A DNA stretch of 64,000 bases, taken from contig JANFNE010000041.1 in the NCBI GenBank assembly GCA_024867545.1, positions 186,001-250,000 on the forward strand, in the 5' to 3' direction. Both the position numbers and the translations under genes were made by a program. The notes under the pieces are model-generated. The model saw nothing but the letters and a program-made list of their open reading frames with translations, was not told the DNA's origin and searched no databases. How positions within the stretch are numbered: position 1 is the first letter of the stretch; every line of letters starts with the position of its first letter. Origin of the DNA: Phytopythium helicoides. Lineage: Eukaryota > Oomycota > Peronosporomycetes > Pythiales > Pythiaceae. Positions 54,539 through 64,000 of this stretch are shown here, piece after piece.

Positions 54539-55644
54539 GGTGGTGTCGTCCTTTGTCGTTCAAAGGTGTAGTTCGCTAGCTGGCTGTGTTGAAGCCAACG
54601 AGTTTTTGAACTATTAGCGCAATCGATATCGATAGAAGGCAGTAAAACTGTTCTTCAGAACTGTTTCCCGTGGCGATCTGTAGCGACTTGTGGTTAGAAA
54701 TGCTGTATAAAGTCATTCTGGCACTCCCCAAGCGCTACAGATCTAAATCAAGCACAAATGTTGCACAGTTGGTCGTCAGACTAGATTGAGCAACATCCAG
54801 TCATCTCTCCATGAGCCATGGATTTGATTCTTGTGTGGAATATCAATGAAGATGGAGGAGGTAGCTGAACTCGGTTTGGCAGAACATTCCCTCTAAAACC
54901 TCTTTGTTGACTTTATCTGTTTGTGTTTATCCGTACTTCATCGAACGACTTTCAAGCTCGTGGCTCGAGTTGTACAACTCTTTATTTCTGGGCATTGACT
55001 TTCCGTGCGCAATGTTCATTTTTAGCGAAGACGTAAATGACCCTGATGTTTACCCTGTGGGGCGCTGACAATCTGAACGACCGATTATGGCACAAGATCT
55101 TCAGCACTTAAATTCTTACGGGGAGCGGTCCACTCTTCTAAGCGTCTTGTGTTGTGTTGGTGAATCAGCGAGTCTCAAGATTCGGTTGGGTGTGTTGTGT
55201 CAGCATTGCTTCGAAGTGCAACATGCAACAACGTTGCGGTGCAAGATAATCACTGGATTTGCTAGTCTAGTTGATGGAGATTACGAACAAAAGGGACTGG
55301 TCATTGTTTTATGGTTTGCACGGACACTGTAGAAAACGAATCGTTGGCGTTTTCAAACACTCCAGCATGTATGCTGTGGCGCAGGAATTGCGGCCACGAT
55401 TCTGTACGTTTGTGCCCGTGCAAAGGTTGTCCAGCGTATCCGCGTGTGCCTGCTCTCAGCACGCACTCGGCATTGCGGGCTTCGAACAGCAACAACACAC
55501 ACATCCAGCAATGCGAGCTGGCTCTTGGTGGTCAAACGCTGGCCCGGCACACAGCTCGCTCAGTCCTGCACTTCGGTCCACCTAGCTCATTCCTCCTTTC
55601 ACCTCGCCCAGCTCAGGTCGTCTCCAGCTTCTGTCGCTACTACC
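54539..55644. other. Spacer NLP6-NLP7, second half of a duplicated block
   Basis: No gene supported. 54539-54655 is similar to the 3' flank of NLP4, and 55147-55644 to the region before NLP5. The ~490 bp between (54660-55146) have no counterpart after NLP4, so they are an insertion here or a loss there. Confidence 0.7.
55585..55600 (+). promoter_or_regulatory. Oomycete initiator element, NLP7
   Basis: Same 16-bp sequence and spacing to the ATG as the NLP5 element; conserved by duplication. Confidence 0.7.
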
Positions 55645-56439
55645 ATGAAGCTCACTGGCGCCGTCGTCGCTGCCACCGCCATGCTCGCTGGTCTTGCTGC
55701 TGCCGACGACTTCCCCAAGCTCGACGAGGCCCTGCCGTCGGGAATCGACATCTCCTCCATCATCCCGCTCTTCGACATTGACACGGATGCATGCCTCTTC
55801 AGCGCCGGTATCAGCCGCACGGGCGTGCAGAACGGAGGCCTCAAGCCGAGTGGATCGCTCACGGGCGGCTGCCGCAACAGCAACTTCCTCAACCTGTCGA
55901 ACCTGTACCATCGCTACGCGTGCCAAGTGAGTGGCGGTGTGAACTACTGCGGTCACTTCTTCTCGATCTACGCCCTTAAGGACCAGATCCTGAGTGGCAT
56001 TCAGAGTGGTCACCGCCACGACTGGGAGAAGGTCATCGTCTGGACGGAGAACGGTGTTGCCACCTACGGCAGCTACAGTGCGCACTCGGGTGTGGGTACT
56101 GCTGCTGCTGCTGACATCCCGCAGCAGGATGGTCACCTCAAGTTCGTCTACCACAAGGACGGAGCGGTGACGCACTGCTTCCGCTTTGCCAAGTGGGACG
56201 AGGGTCCGAACGACGCCGAGAACCCGACAGGTGCTTGGTTCACGCCGACGATTGTGAGCTGGTACACGATGAAGGGTGACGGCGTGAGCAACGAACAGCT
56301 TCGCGCAGACCTGAACACCTACGACTACGGAAAGGCTGACTTCCCACAGACGGACTCCATTTTCTTGGGCAAGCTGAACGAGTTCAAGCCGTCCACGTTC
56401 CCGACTTTCACACAGGCGAGCGTTGACAACTCGAAGTAG
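55645..56439 (+). CDS. NLP: NLP7: NPP1/NLP family secreted protein, NLP5/NLP6 mosaic
   Basis: 264 residues from ATG 55645. Residues 1 to about 226 are identical to NLP5, including the signal peptide and GHRHDWE. From about 56323 to 56395 the DNA matches NLP6 instead (DYGKADFP, SIFLGKLNEF), and the last 40 bp return to the NLP5 pattern (ACACAGGCGAGCGTTGACAA) ending VDNSK. It ends 220 bp from the convergent glycosyltransferase gene. Secreted; toxicity unknown. Confidence 0.92.
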   Translation: MKLTGAVVAATAMLAGLAAADDFPKLDEALPSGIDISSIIPLFDIDTDACLFSAGISRTGVQNGGLKPSGSLTGGCRNSNFLNLSNLYHRYACQVSGGVNYCGHFFSIYALKDQILSGIQSGHRHDWEKVIVWTENGVATYGSYSAHSGVGTAAAADIPQQDGHLKFVYHKDGAVTHCFRFAKWDEGPNDAENPTGAWFTPTIVSWYTMKGDGVSNEQLRADLNTYDYGKADFPQTDSIFLGKLNEFKPSTFPTFTQASVDNSK

Positions 56440-56659
56440 GCAATTGCGATTGATTTGCATTTCATCCAAGTACAGTGCACCGAGATCTTAAAAAAAAGAT
56501 CAAAGGCAATGGGAATCGAACATAAAATGTTTGGAAAGCATTGTGCATACATCAAAGGCTTTGAATCATGCATACGAACGAGTCCTACCTAAACTCTCGT
56601 ACACAATGATTACTTGTTGGTCGGTTGCTGCCGTCGTGTTATCGCTGCGACCACAGTGC

Positions 56660-58048
56660 CTAGTTATACGGCACGTACTCCAGCTCATCGCAATTCTTGA
56701 ACTGGGTGACGTCCGGACCAATATACTCTGCGAGTGGGTCGATTCCTGAGAACTTGATCCACTGTTCCATCGTGCGCTTGTTGCCGATCTGGAACTTTTC
56801 AATGTCGGTGCGGTCAAAGTCCTCTGCGGTCACAGGGAGGCCGAGATTGTACCGGATCCGGCGCTTGGACGGCTGCTGGATAAGCCACCGCTGGCCCCAG
56901 TCTCGCTCCCACACCACCTTTCGCTTCTCGTACCAGTGGTACACAATATCTTCAGACGGCACATAAAAGTCGTAGCCGCTCGTCCACAGGCGAGTTGCGC
57001 GGGAGTACTCCTCGCCATGGAACAGGTATGGCGTGTATGGGTCGTTGCGCACCTCCTTGGCTTGCTTGCACGAGCCAAAGTTGAAGCCACCAGCCAACTG
57101 CGACATGAGGCGGGGCTTGGGCGTGTCCTTCTTGTCGATCCACATGGGTGCAGCGTACTGCACCATGGAATCCTTGTCCTGCGTCTCGATGCGGGCCATG
57201 CACATGAGCTGCACCTTGTCGTCGACGTCGTGCAGCGTGAGGTGCTCTGTCGACTTGGGGTACACGGTGATGATGGCGTACGGGTTCTCGATCGAGTCCC
57301 ACTGCGCCATGATCTTCTCGTCCCATTTGGGGATGAAGATGAGGTGCGAGTCGATGGCCATGCAAAAGTCCTCGTCCTTGATGGCCTCCTCCGTCGCGTA
57401 TCTGGCCGCGGTCGGTCCCTGCGGAAGCAGCATCATCTTATGAGTCCCCCCCCTCCCCACGTACACGAGCTGCATGGTCCTCAAGGCGCGCACCGTGGCG
57501 TTGGCGGCGTCGATCTGCGACGAGACTAGCTGCGCTCTGCGGCACTCTCCCTCGCCGACGAGGTCGCAGAAGACCTCGACGCACGGGCGCTCTCCCTCCG
57601 CCTCGTATATCTGGTCGTACAGGCTGACGCGCACGAGGTCTGGCTCGGCCGCGTTCTCAAAGATGGAGCGCAGCGTCTCGGAGCAGCGCGCCGAGTCTCG
57701 GTAGTTGGCGATCATGATCATGGTGCGGCGGCCGTTGACGACCGAGGTGGGCGCTGGCGTGGGCGCCTCGGTGGCCTCCTCGGCCGGCTCTGCCTCAGCG
57801 TAGCGCTCCGCGTCCGTCCTGGCGTCGGCCTCTGGCTGCGCGGGCGCCAGCTGGTCGCTCCGCAGTCGCGCGACCTGCGCGTGCGCGTCCTGCGCGTCGC
57901 CCGCCACCTGCTGCAGGTACAGGAACTCGTACAAGACGACGACGAGGCACACGAGCGGGAACACCATGAGCACGGCGAAGCGCAGGTCCCAGCCGGCGGC
58001 GCGCCGCTGGTCGCGCGCCACGCGCCCGAAGGGCAGCGGGGGGCTCAT
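56660..58048 (-). CDS. GT60-type (GlcNAc) glycosyltransferase, type II membrane protein
   Basis: The open frame starts at 58210; I prefer ATG 58048, which places a single hydrophobic helix (FAVLMVFPLVCLVVVLYEF) near the N-terminus as a signal anchor, as in Golgi enzymes. A charged stem of ~60 residues follows, then the catalytic domain with YRDSARCSETL, GPTAARYA, the metal-binding-like AIDSHLIFIPKWD, and FHGEEYSRATRLWTSGYDFY. This matches the GlcNAc-transferase family first known from Skp1 modification in Dictyostelium. Residues from a G-rich run near 57450 (RGGTHKMMLLPQ) do not fit the family and look like an in-frame 48-bp intron (57426-57473, GT...CAG). It is the only non-NLP gene between NLP7 and NLP8. 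Confidence 0.8.
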   Translation of the reverse strand: MSPPLPFGRVARDQRRAAGWDLRFAVLMVFPLVCLVVVLYEFLYLQQVAGDAQDAHAQVARLRSDQLAPAQPEADARTDAERYAEAEPAEEATEAPTPAPTSVVNGRRTMIMIANYRDSARCSETLRSIFENAAEPDLVRVSLYDQIYEAEGERPCVEVFCDLVGEGECRRAQLVSSQIDAANATVRALRTMQLVYVGRGGTHKMMLLPQGPTAARYATEEAIKDEDFCMAIDSHLIFIPKWDEKIMAQWDSIENPYAIITVYPKSTEHLTLHDVDDKVQLMCMARIETQDKDSMVQYAAPMWIDKKDTPKPRLMSQLAGGFNFGSCKQAKEVRNDPYTPYLFHGEEYSRATRLWTSGYDFYVPSEDIVYHWYEKRKVVWERDWGQRWLIQQPSKRRIRYNLGLPVTAEDFDRTDIEKFQIGNKRTMEQWIKFSGIDPLAEYIGPDVTQFKNCDELEYVPYN

Positions 58049-58921
58049 GGGGGGCGAGCACTTGCAGGCAATGGGGGAGGAGTATGGAGATGGAAGCGGG
58101 CACTGGGGCGGGGAGTGACGAAAGCGCTGACGTGGCCAGCGAGGTCGAGGCGGGATGGACGTGCACGACGTCGGTCGTCCCACCATGGGCGAACGACGTC
58201 CGTTGCACACAGATCACCAGCCTTCAGCTGGCGTGCAGGAAGCAGCGTAATCGGCGAGCACGCTCAGGCAGGAGATGGATGCTCGCCACCACAAAACCCG
58301 AGACCGAACGTACATTGCACACGCACCGACAGAGGCACAGACCTTCAAGGCCACACACAACACCGGACGCTCAGCTGCCAACGAGAACACCGGACTGAAG
58401 CAGGATTTCCTTCGCAACTCCCTTCGTATCGATACGATTCAGACAGAGCTCGCCGCTCGTCTCGGCGTTTGGACGGGCTCAGTATATACGGATACACAAC
58501 ACTCGTCCTGTACACGCACACACCAGCACCAATTGATGCTCAAAACCAGAGCTTTTCGCTACGAGGAGCTCATCGAGCTGACTGCTCAACTCACTACTCG
58601 GAGGATGATCGCCGAGACTCTCATCTCTCGGCGAGAGATACATAATGCTCGTCGTGGATACTGTGCAGAGTTGGTGCGAGATATCGAGCACTGACTAACA
58701 AACATACTAACACCCATACTAAAGACCGGCTCTAATGGCAACGTCGCACTGGCACAGACTCGCTGTCCGACCGCCGTCTGTACTGTATTGATTAGCGTTA
58801 TTGCTGCACATCCCATGATCGGATCGATCTGCCCTCCTTGTGCCGCGGATACATGTGGTTGCTGCTGCAGTCGTCATGGTCACGGGCGGCTATCCCTCGG
58901 TGAGTCTGCATGGGTCGACTC

Positions 58922-58937
58922 ACTCATTCCACATTTC
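58922..58937 (+). promoter_or_regulatory. Oomycete initiator element, NLP8
   Basis: ACTCATTCCACATTTC fits GCTCATTYYNCAWTTT at 14 of 16 positions, 35 bp before the NLP8 ATG. Confidence 0.75.
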
Positions 58938-58971
58938 TCCACCAAGAGCTCACTTGCCTCACTCACTCAAG

Positions 58972-59754
58972 ATGAAGACCTTCGCTGTCCTCGCTATCGC
59001 CTCGGCCCTCGCTGGCTTTGCTGCCGCTGACAACTTCCCCAAGCTCGACGAGGCACTCCCCTCGGGAATCGACATCTCGGCCATCTACCCCGTTTTCGAC
59101 TACGACTCGGACAGCTGCCTCCCCAGCGCTGGTATCAGTCGCACCGGCGAGCAAAACGGCGGTCTCAAGCCGACGGGATCACTCACAGGCGGCTGCCGTC
59201 ACGGTGACTTCATGAACCTGTCCAACACGTACCACCGCTACGCGTGCATTGACAGCAACAATGTGAAGTACTGCGGTCACTTCTTCTCTGTGTACATGCT
59301 CAAGGACCAGATCCTGAGTGGCATTAAGAGCGGTCACCGCCACGACTGGGAGAAGGCCATCGTCTGGACGGAGAATGGCGTCGTGACCTACGGCAGCTAC
59401 AGTGCGCACTCGGGTGTGGGCACCGCTGCTGCTGCTGACATCCCGCAGCAGGATGGCCACCTCAAGTTCGTCTACCACAAGGACGGTGTGGCTACGCACG
59501 CCATGCGCTTTGCCAAGACGGATGAGACGGCCGAGAACCCGCAGGGTGCATTCGTGACCCCTACGATTGTGAGCTGGTACACCATGGTTGGCGATGGCGT
59601 CACGAACCAGGATCTGCGTGACAAGCTCAACACCTACGACTACGGCAGCGCCAACTTCCCGCACAACGATGGCCGCTTCCTTGGTGCGCTCAACGACTAC
59701 AAGCCGGCAAACTTCCCGACTTTTACTCAGGAGAGTGTCGACAACTCGCAGTAA
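58972..59754 (+). CDS. NLP: NLP8: NPP1/NLP family secreted protein
   Basis: 260 residues from ATG 58972; the open frame extends 132 bp further up, but the signal peptide (MKTFAVLAIASALAGFAAA) and the initiator at 58922 fix the start. GHRHDWE is intact. Distinct features: Pro in SCLPSAGIS, YHRYACIDSNNVKYC, and the tail FPHNDGRFLGALNDYKP. Secreted. This is the unit repeated in tandem to the window end. Confidence 0.93.
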   Translation: MKTFAVLAIASALAGFAAADNFPKLDEALPSGIDISAIYPVFDYDSDSCLPSAGISRTGEQNGGLKPTGSLTGGCRHGDFMNLSNTYHRYACIDSNNVKYCGHFFSVYMLKDQILSGIKSGHRHDWEKAIVWTENGVVTYGSYSAHSGVGTAAAADIPQQDGHLKFVYHKDGVATHAMRFAKTDETAENPQGAFVTPTIVSWYTMVGDGVTNQDLRDKLNTYDYGSANFPHNDGRFLGALNDYKPANFPTFTQESVDNSQ

Positions 59755-60986
59755 GCTAGACGCCTTCCTTTTTCGTCTGTGTAGTGTAGTTCGTGGTGAA
59801 AGTAAATATCACTAGTGTCCATACTGAAGTTGTAAGCAAAGCTCTTCAACCTCTTCAACATGTTTGACACGTCCGTTGAAGATTGCAGTCTTCAATGATT
59901 CAACCCCAAATCTTCTTCCTTCAGTCGACGGTAGATATATGCGCAAGGTGAGATTCAAGCAGATGCCTCTCCCGATTCACGATGACTCGGAGCCACGCAG
60001 CAAGTCACCAGGTCGTCCCAGGCCAGCAACGGAGTCCCTGGATTGTTCTCAAGATCACGCCGTTGACGATCGGCCACGAAGGCGTAAGGCACACTACGAT
60101 ATGTTATTAGTCTGTCGATGACTAGCGCATCGAGTTCCTATAGCTTCGCGACGCACGCATCTGCGTCGGTGGGAGCGCCACGACAGCCAAACCGCAGGCC
60201 AGAGCAGTTGTAGTTGAGGCCATCAGCGTGCTCTACAATATCAAGTCAATATCGTGGTCGGACGCTGGTCAGAGGCCAGCTCAATTTATTACCAATCCGC
60301 CGTAAACCGACTGTTGCTCGCATTACATCGCGTTTCATTCAGCACCCACCAAGCCACCAAGCTCGGCGTTATTCATGGGCCACATGCGCGGGGATCTCGA
60401 GATGAGGACCGTAGTGGGCGTCCGACGTTTGTCGTACCCACCTTCAGCTGGCGCATAGGAAGTAGTAGGAAGCGGCATAAGCATCAGGCGAGGTTGCAGC
60501 AAAGCTTGGCGAAACAGGAACTCGCCGCCAGAGAACTGGGAGACCCGTACTCTACGTACCTAGGGTGCTTTGTATGTAGAGCGACTCGCGGGAACCTTCA
60601 ATGCCTCGCAACATAAACTCCGTTTGGGTGGCAACGCGCTACCGAATTGCGGCACGATTTGCGAAGGGATTGCGTACGCAGGTTGTTGGCGGGGCTCGTT
60701 AGGCCTGCTCTCGGTAGTTTAATATGCCTAGATTGCGCAGGGCACCATGCAGATATTCGCAAATTTATTGCTGTGTTGAGTCGAGCTATAGACTGCTCAG
60801 CTCACTGTCCAGCTCATTGCTCAGCTATATGCTCAGCTCACTACTCGAAGAACGATTGCCGGGATATACATACATAAACGTTTCCTTCATCGAAATTGAA
60901 CGTTGAACACAATTGGTGCAGAATAACATTGAACCTCCGAGCCACACGAGAGGCGATCTTGAGATAGAGACCGTCGCACACACAGT
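59755..60986. other. Noncoding part of tandem unit 1
   Basis: No supported gene. It contains a short internal repetition of CAGCTCA-like words at 60785-60845. The same holds for 62526-63757. Confidence 0.5.
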
Positions 60987-61692
60987 ACCAGCCTTCAGCT
61001 GGCGTGCAGGAAGCAGCGTAATCGGCAAGCACGCTCAGGCAGGAGATGGATGCTCGCCACCACAAAACCCGAGACCGAACGTACATTGCACACGCACCGA
61101 CAGAGGCACAGACCTTCAAGGCCACACACAACACCGGACGCTCAGCTGCCAACGAGAACACCGGACTGAAGCAGGATTTCCTTCGCAACTCCCTTCGTAT
61201 CGATACGATTCAGACAGAGCTCGCCGCTCGTCTCGGCGTTTGGACGGGCTCAGTATATACGGATACACAACACTCGTCCTGTACACGCACACACCAGCAC
61301 CAATTGATGCTCAAAACCAGAGCTTTTCGCTACGAGGAGCTCATCGAGCTGACTGCTCAACTCACTACTCGGAGGATGATCGCCGAGACTCTCATCTCTC
61401 GGCGAGAGATACATAATGCTCGTCGTGGATACTGTGCAGAGTTGGTGCGAGATATCGAGCACTGACTAACAAACATACTAACACCCATACTAAAGACCGG
61501 CTCTAATGGCAACGTCGCACTGGCACAGACTCGCTGTCCGACCGCCGTCTGTACTGTATTGATTAGCGTTATTGCTGCACATCCCATGATCGGATCGATC
61601 TGCCCTCCTTGTGCCGCGGATACATGTGGTTGCTGCTGCAGTCGTCATGGTCACGGGCGGCTATCCCTCGGTGAGTCTGCATGGGTCGACTC

Positions 61693-61708
61693 ACTCATTC
61701 CACATTTC
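61693..61708 (+). promoter_or_regulatory. Oomycete initiator element, NLP9
   Basis: Same sequence and spacing as the NLP8 element. Confidence 0.75.
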
Positions 61709-61742
61709 TCCACCAAGAGCTCACTTGCCTCACTCACTCAAG

Positions 61743-62525
61743 ATGAAGACCTTCGCTGTCCTCGCTATCGCCTCGGCCCTCGCTGGCTTTGCTGCCGCTG
61801 ACAACTTCCCCAAGCTCGACGAGGCACTCCCCTCGGGAATCGACATCTCGGCCATCTACCCCGTTTTCGACTACGACTCGGACAGCTGCCTCCCCAGCGC
61901 TGGTATCAGTCGCACCGGCGAGCAAAACGGCGGTCTCAAGCCGACGGGATCACTCACAGGCGGCTGCCGTCACGGTGACTTCATGAACCTGTCCAACACG
62001 TACCACCGCTACGCGTGCATTGACAGCAACAATGTGAAGTACTGCGGCCACTTCTTCTCTGTGTACATGCTCAAGGACCAGATCCTGAGTGGCATTAAGA
62101 GCGGTCACCGCCACGACTGGGAGAAGGCCATCGTCTGGACGGAGAATGGCGTCGTGACCTACGGCAGCTACAGTGCGCACTCGGGTGTGGGCACCGCTGC
62201 TGCTGCTGACATCCCGCAGCAGGATGGCCACCTCAAGTTCGTCTACCACAAGGACGGTGTGGCCACGCACGCCATGCGCTTTGCCAAGACGGATGAGACG
62301 GCCGAGAACCCGCAGGGTGCATTCGTGACCCCTACGATTGTGAGCTGGTACACCATGGTTGGCGATGGCGTCACGAACCAGGATCTGCGTGACAAGCTCA
62401 ACACCTACGACTACGGCAGCGCCAACTTCCCGCACAACGATGGCCGCTTCCTTGGTGCGCTCAACGACTACAAGCCGGCAAACTTCCCGACTTTTACTCA
62501 GGAGAGTGTCGACAACTCGCAGTAA
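61743..62525 (+). CDS. NLP: NLP9: NPP1/NLP family secreted protein, tandem copy of NLP8
   Basis: 260 residues, identical in protein to NLP8; the two genes differ only by silent changes (for example 62048 and 62265 region). Promoter, initiator, signal peptide and GHRHDWE are all conserved, so this copy should be expressed like NLP8. The very high identity points to a recent duplication or ongoing gene conversion. Confidence 0.93.
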   Translation: MKTFAVLAIASALAGFAAADNFPKLDEALPSGIDISAIYPVFDYDSDSCLPSAGISRTGEQNGGLKPTGSLTGGCRHGDFMNLSNTYHRYACIDSNNVKYCGHFFSVYMLKDQILSGIKSGHRHDWEKAIVWTENGVVTYGSYSAHSGVGTAAAADIPQQDGHLKFVYHKDGVATHAMRFAKTDETAENPQGAFVTPTIVSWYTMVGDGVTNQDLRDKLNTYDYGSANFPHNDGRFLGALNDYKPANFPTFTQESVDNSQ

Positions 62526-63757
62526 GCTAGACGCCTTCCTTTTTCGTCTGTGTAGTGTAGTTCGTGGTGAAAGTAAATATCACTAGTGTCCATACTGAAG
62601 TTGTAAGCAAAGCTCTTCAACCTCTTCAACATGTTTGACACGTCCGTTGAAGATTGCAGTCTTCAATGATTCAACCCCAAATCTTCTTCCTTCAGTCGAC
62701 GGTAGATATATGCGCAAGGTGAGATTCAAGCAGATGCCTCTCCCGATTCACGATGACTCGGAGCCACGCAGCAAGTCACCAGGTCGTCCCAGGTCAGCAA
62801 CGGAGTCCCTGGATTGTTCTCAAGATCACGCCGTTGACGATCGGCCACGAAGGCGTAAGGCACACTACGATATGTTATTAGTCTGTCGATGACTAGCGCA
62901 TCGAGTTCCTATAGCTTCGCGACGCACGCATCTGCGTCGGTGGGAGCGCCACGACAGCCAAACCGCAGGCCAGAGCAGTTGTAGTTGAGGCCATCAGCGT
63001 GCTCTACAATATCAAGTCAATATCGTGGTCGGACGCTGGTCAGAGGCCAGCTCAATTTATTACCAATCCGCCGTAAACCGACTGTTGCTCGCATTACATC
63101 GCGTTTCATTCAGCACCCACCAAGCCACCAAGCTCGGCGTTATTCATGGGCCACATGCGCGGGGATCTCGAGATGAGGACCGTAGTGGGCGTCCGACGTT
63201 TGTCGTACCCACCTTCAGCTGGCGCATAGGAAGTAGTAGGAAGCGGCATAAGCATCAGGCGAGGTTGCAGCAAAGCTTGGCGAAACAGGAACTCGCCGCC
63301 AGAGAACTGGGAGACCCGTACTCTACGTACCTAGGGTGCTTTGTATGTAGAGCGACTCGCGGGAACCTTCAATGCCTCGCAACATAAACTCCGTTTGGGT
63401 GGCAACGCGCTACCGAATTGCGGCACGATTTGCGAAGGGATTGCGTACGCAGGTTGTTGGCGGGGCTCGTTAGGCCTGCTCTCGGTAGTTTAATATGCCT
63501 AGATTGCGCAGGGCACCATGCAGATATTCGCAAATTTATTGCTGTGTTGAGTCGAGCTATAGACTGCTCAGCTCACTGTCCAGCTCATTGCTCAGCTATA
63601 TGCTCAGCTCACTACTCGAAGAACGATTGCCGGGATATACATACATAAACGTTTCCTTCATCGAAATTGAACGTTGAACACAATTGGTGCAGAATAACAT
63701 TGAACCTCCGAGCCACACGAGAGGCGATCTTGAGATAGAGACCGTCGCACACACAGT

Positions 63758-64000
63758 ACCAGCCTTCAGCTGGCGTGCAGGAAGCAGCGTAATCGGCAAG
63801 CACGCTCAGGCAGGAGATGGATGCTCGCCACCACAAAACCCGAGACCGAACGTACATTGCACACGCACCGACAGAGGCACAGACCTTCAAGGCCACACAC
63901 AACACCGGACGCTCAGCTGCCAACGAGAACACCGGACTGAAGCAGGATTTCCTTCGCAACTCCCTTCGTATCGATACGATTCAGACAGAGCTCGCCGCTC
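63758..64000. repeat. Tandem unit 3, cut by window edge
   Basis: The first 243 bp match the start of units 1 and 2. A third NLP8-type gene would be expected about 760 bp into this unit, outside the window. Confidence 0.9.

Larger units (their letters stand above)
58216..60986. repeat. 2771-bp tandem unit 1 (contains NLP8)
   Basis: Matches 60987-63757 base for base at a constant shift of 2771, with only a few substitutions (for example near 58263, 59277, 59494 and 60021). The unit contains about 750 bp of leader, NLP8, and about 1.2 kb of downstream DNA without a supported gene. The left boundary lies 5 bp from the upstream open-frame limit of the glycosyltransferase. Confidence 0.96.
60987..63757. 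repeat. 2771-bp tandem unit 2 (contains NLP9)
   Basis: Second copy of the unit described at 58216-60986, with identical order of parts. Confidence 0.96.

Noticed and set aside
55582..56469. 295-codon minus-strand open frame over NLP7, and similar frames over the other NLP genes
   Set aside because: Antisense shadow caused by strong codon bias; no domain, and it recurs over every NLP copy in the same phase.
58840..59754. Longer NLP8 start (304 codons) and similar upstream extensions for NLP4, NLP5, NLP6, NLP7 and NLP9
   Set aside because: The extensions would bury the signal peptide inside the protein and, where a clear initiator is present, include the promoter element.

Overview
This is nuclear DNA of an oomycete, most likely Phytophthora or a close relative. 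The evidence is a cluster of NPP1/NLP necrosis-inducing-like secreted proteins, a PDR-type ABC transporter, oomycete-type initiator motifs (close to GCTCATTYYNCAWTTT) just upstream of the NLP starts, dense gene packing on both strands, and very short introns (about 50-80 bp, GTGCGT/GTAAGT donors, often a CTAAC branch point, CAG acceptors). Coordinates of spliced genes are outer CDS limits; exon limits are in the evidence text and come from reading frame and splice signals only.

Layout. (1) 1-5209: a near-perfect inverted duplication with arms 1-2113 and 3097-5209 around a 983-bp spacer. It carries the 3' end of an ABCG/PDR transporter on both arms and breaks through a decayed leucine-rich-repeat (LRR) gene. 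(2) 4302-35669: a conserved housekeeping block: ABC transporter, polytopic membrane protein, probable mitochondrial membrane protein, COMM-domain protein, SF3B4, kelch protein, mitochondrial carrier, ARMC2-like armadillo protein, cytochrome b561, an unknown small protein, calpain-7, a coiled-coil protein, an NDUFAF4-like protein, RRN3 and an SMG7/EST1-like protein. (3) 36.0-42.4 kb: repeat-rich interval with a dead MULE transposase and a tandem array of 615/624-bp units, each carrying one minus-strand tRNA-Leu(CAG) gene (six intact, one truncated). (4) 42.4-64 kb: nine NLP genes, interrupted only by the proteasome subunit gene RPN1 and a GT60-type glycosyltransferase gene.

The NLP cluster is the most dynamic part. 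NLP1 carries two frame breaks. NLP4-NLP5 and NLP6-NLP7 look like a duplicated two-gene block. NLP7 carries a short patch matching NLP6. NLP8 and NLP9 sit in a 2771-bp tandem repeat whose third copy starts at 63758 and runs off the window. The housekeeping genes point to ordinary cell functions (rRNA transcription, splicing, RNA decay, proteasome, mitochondrial transport, flagella); the NLP genes point to secreted proteins that may act on plants. RPN1, an essential gene, shows several one-base frame breaks, so part of the apparent gene damage may be sequencing error.
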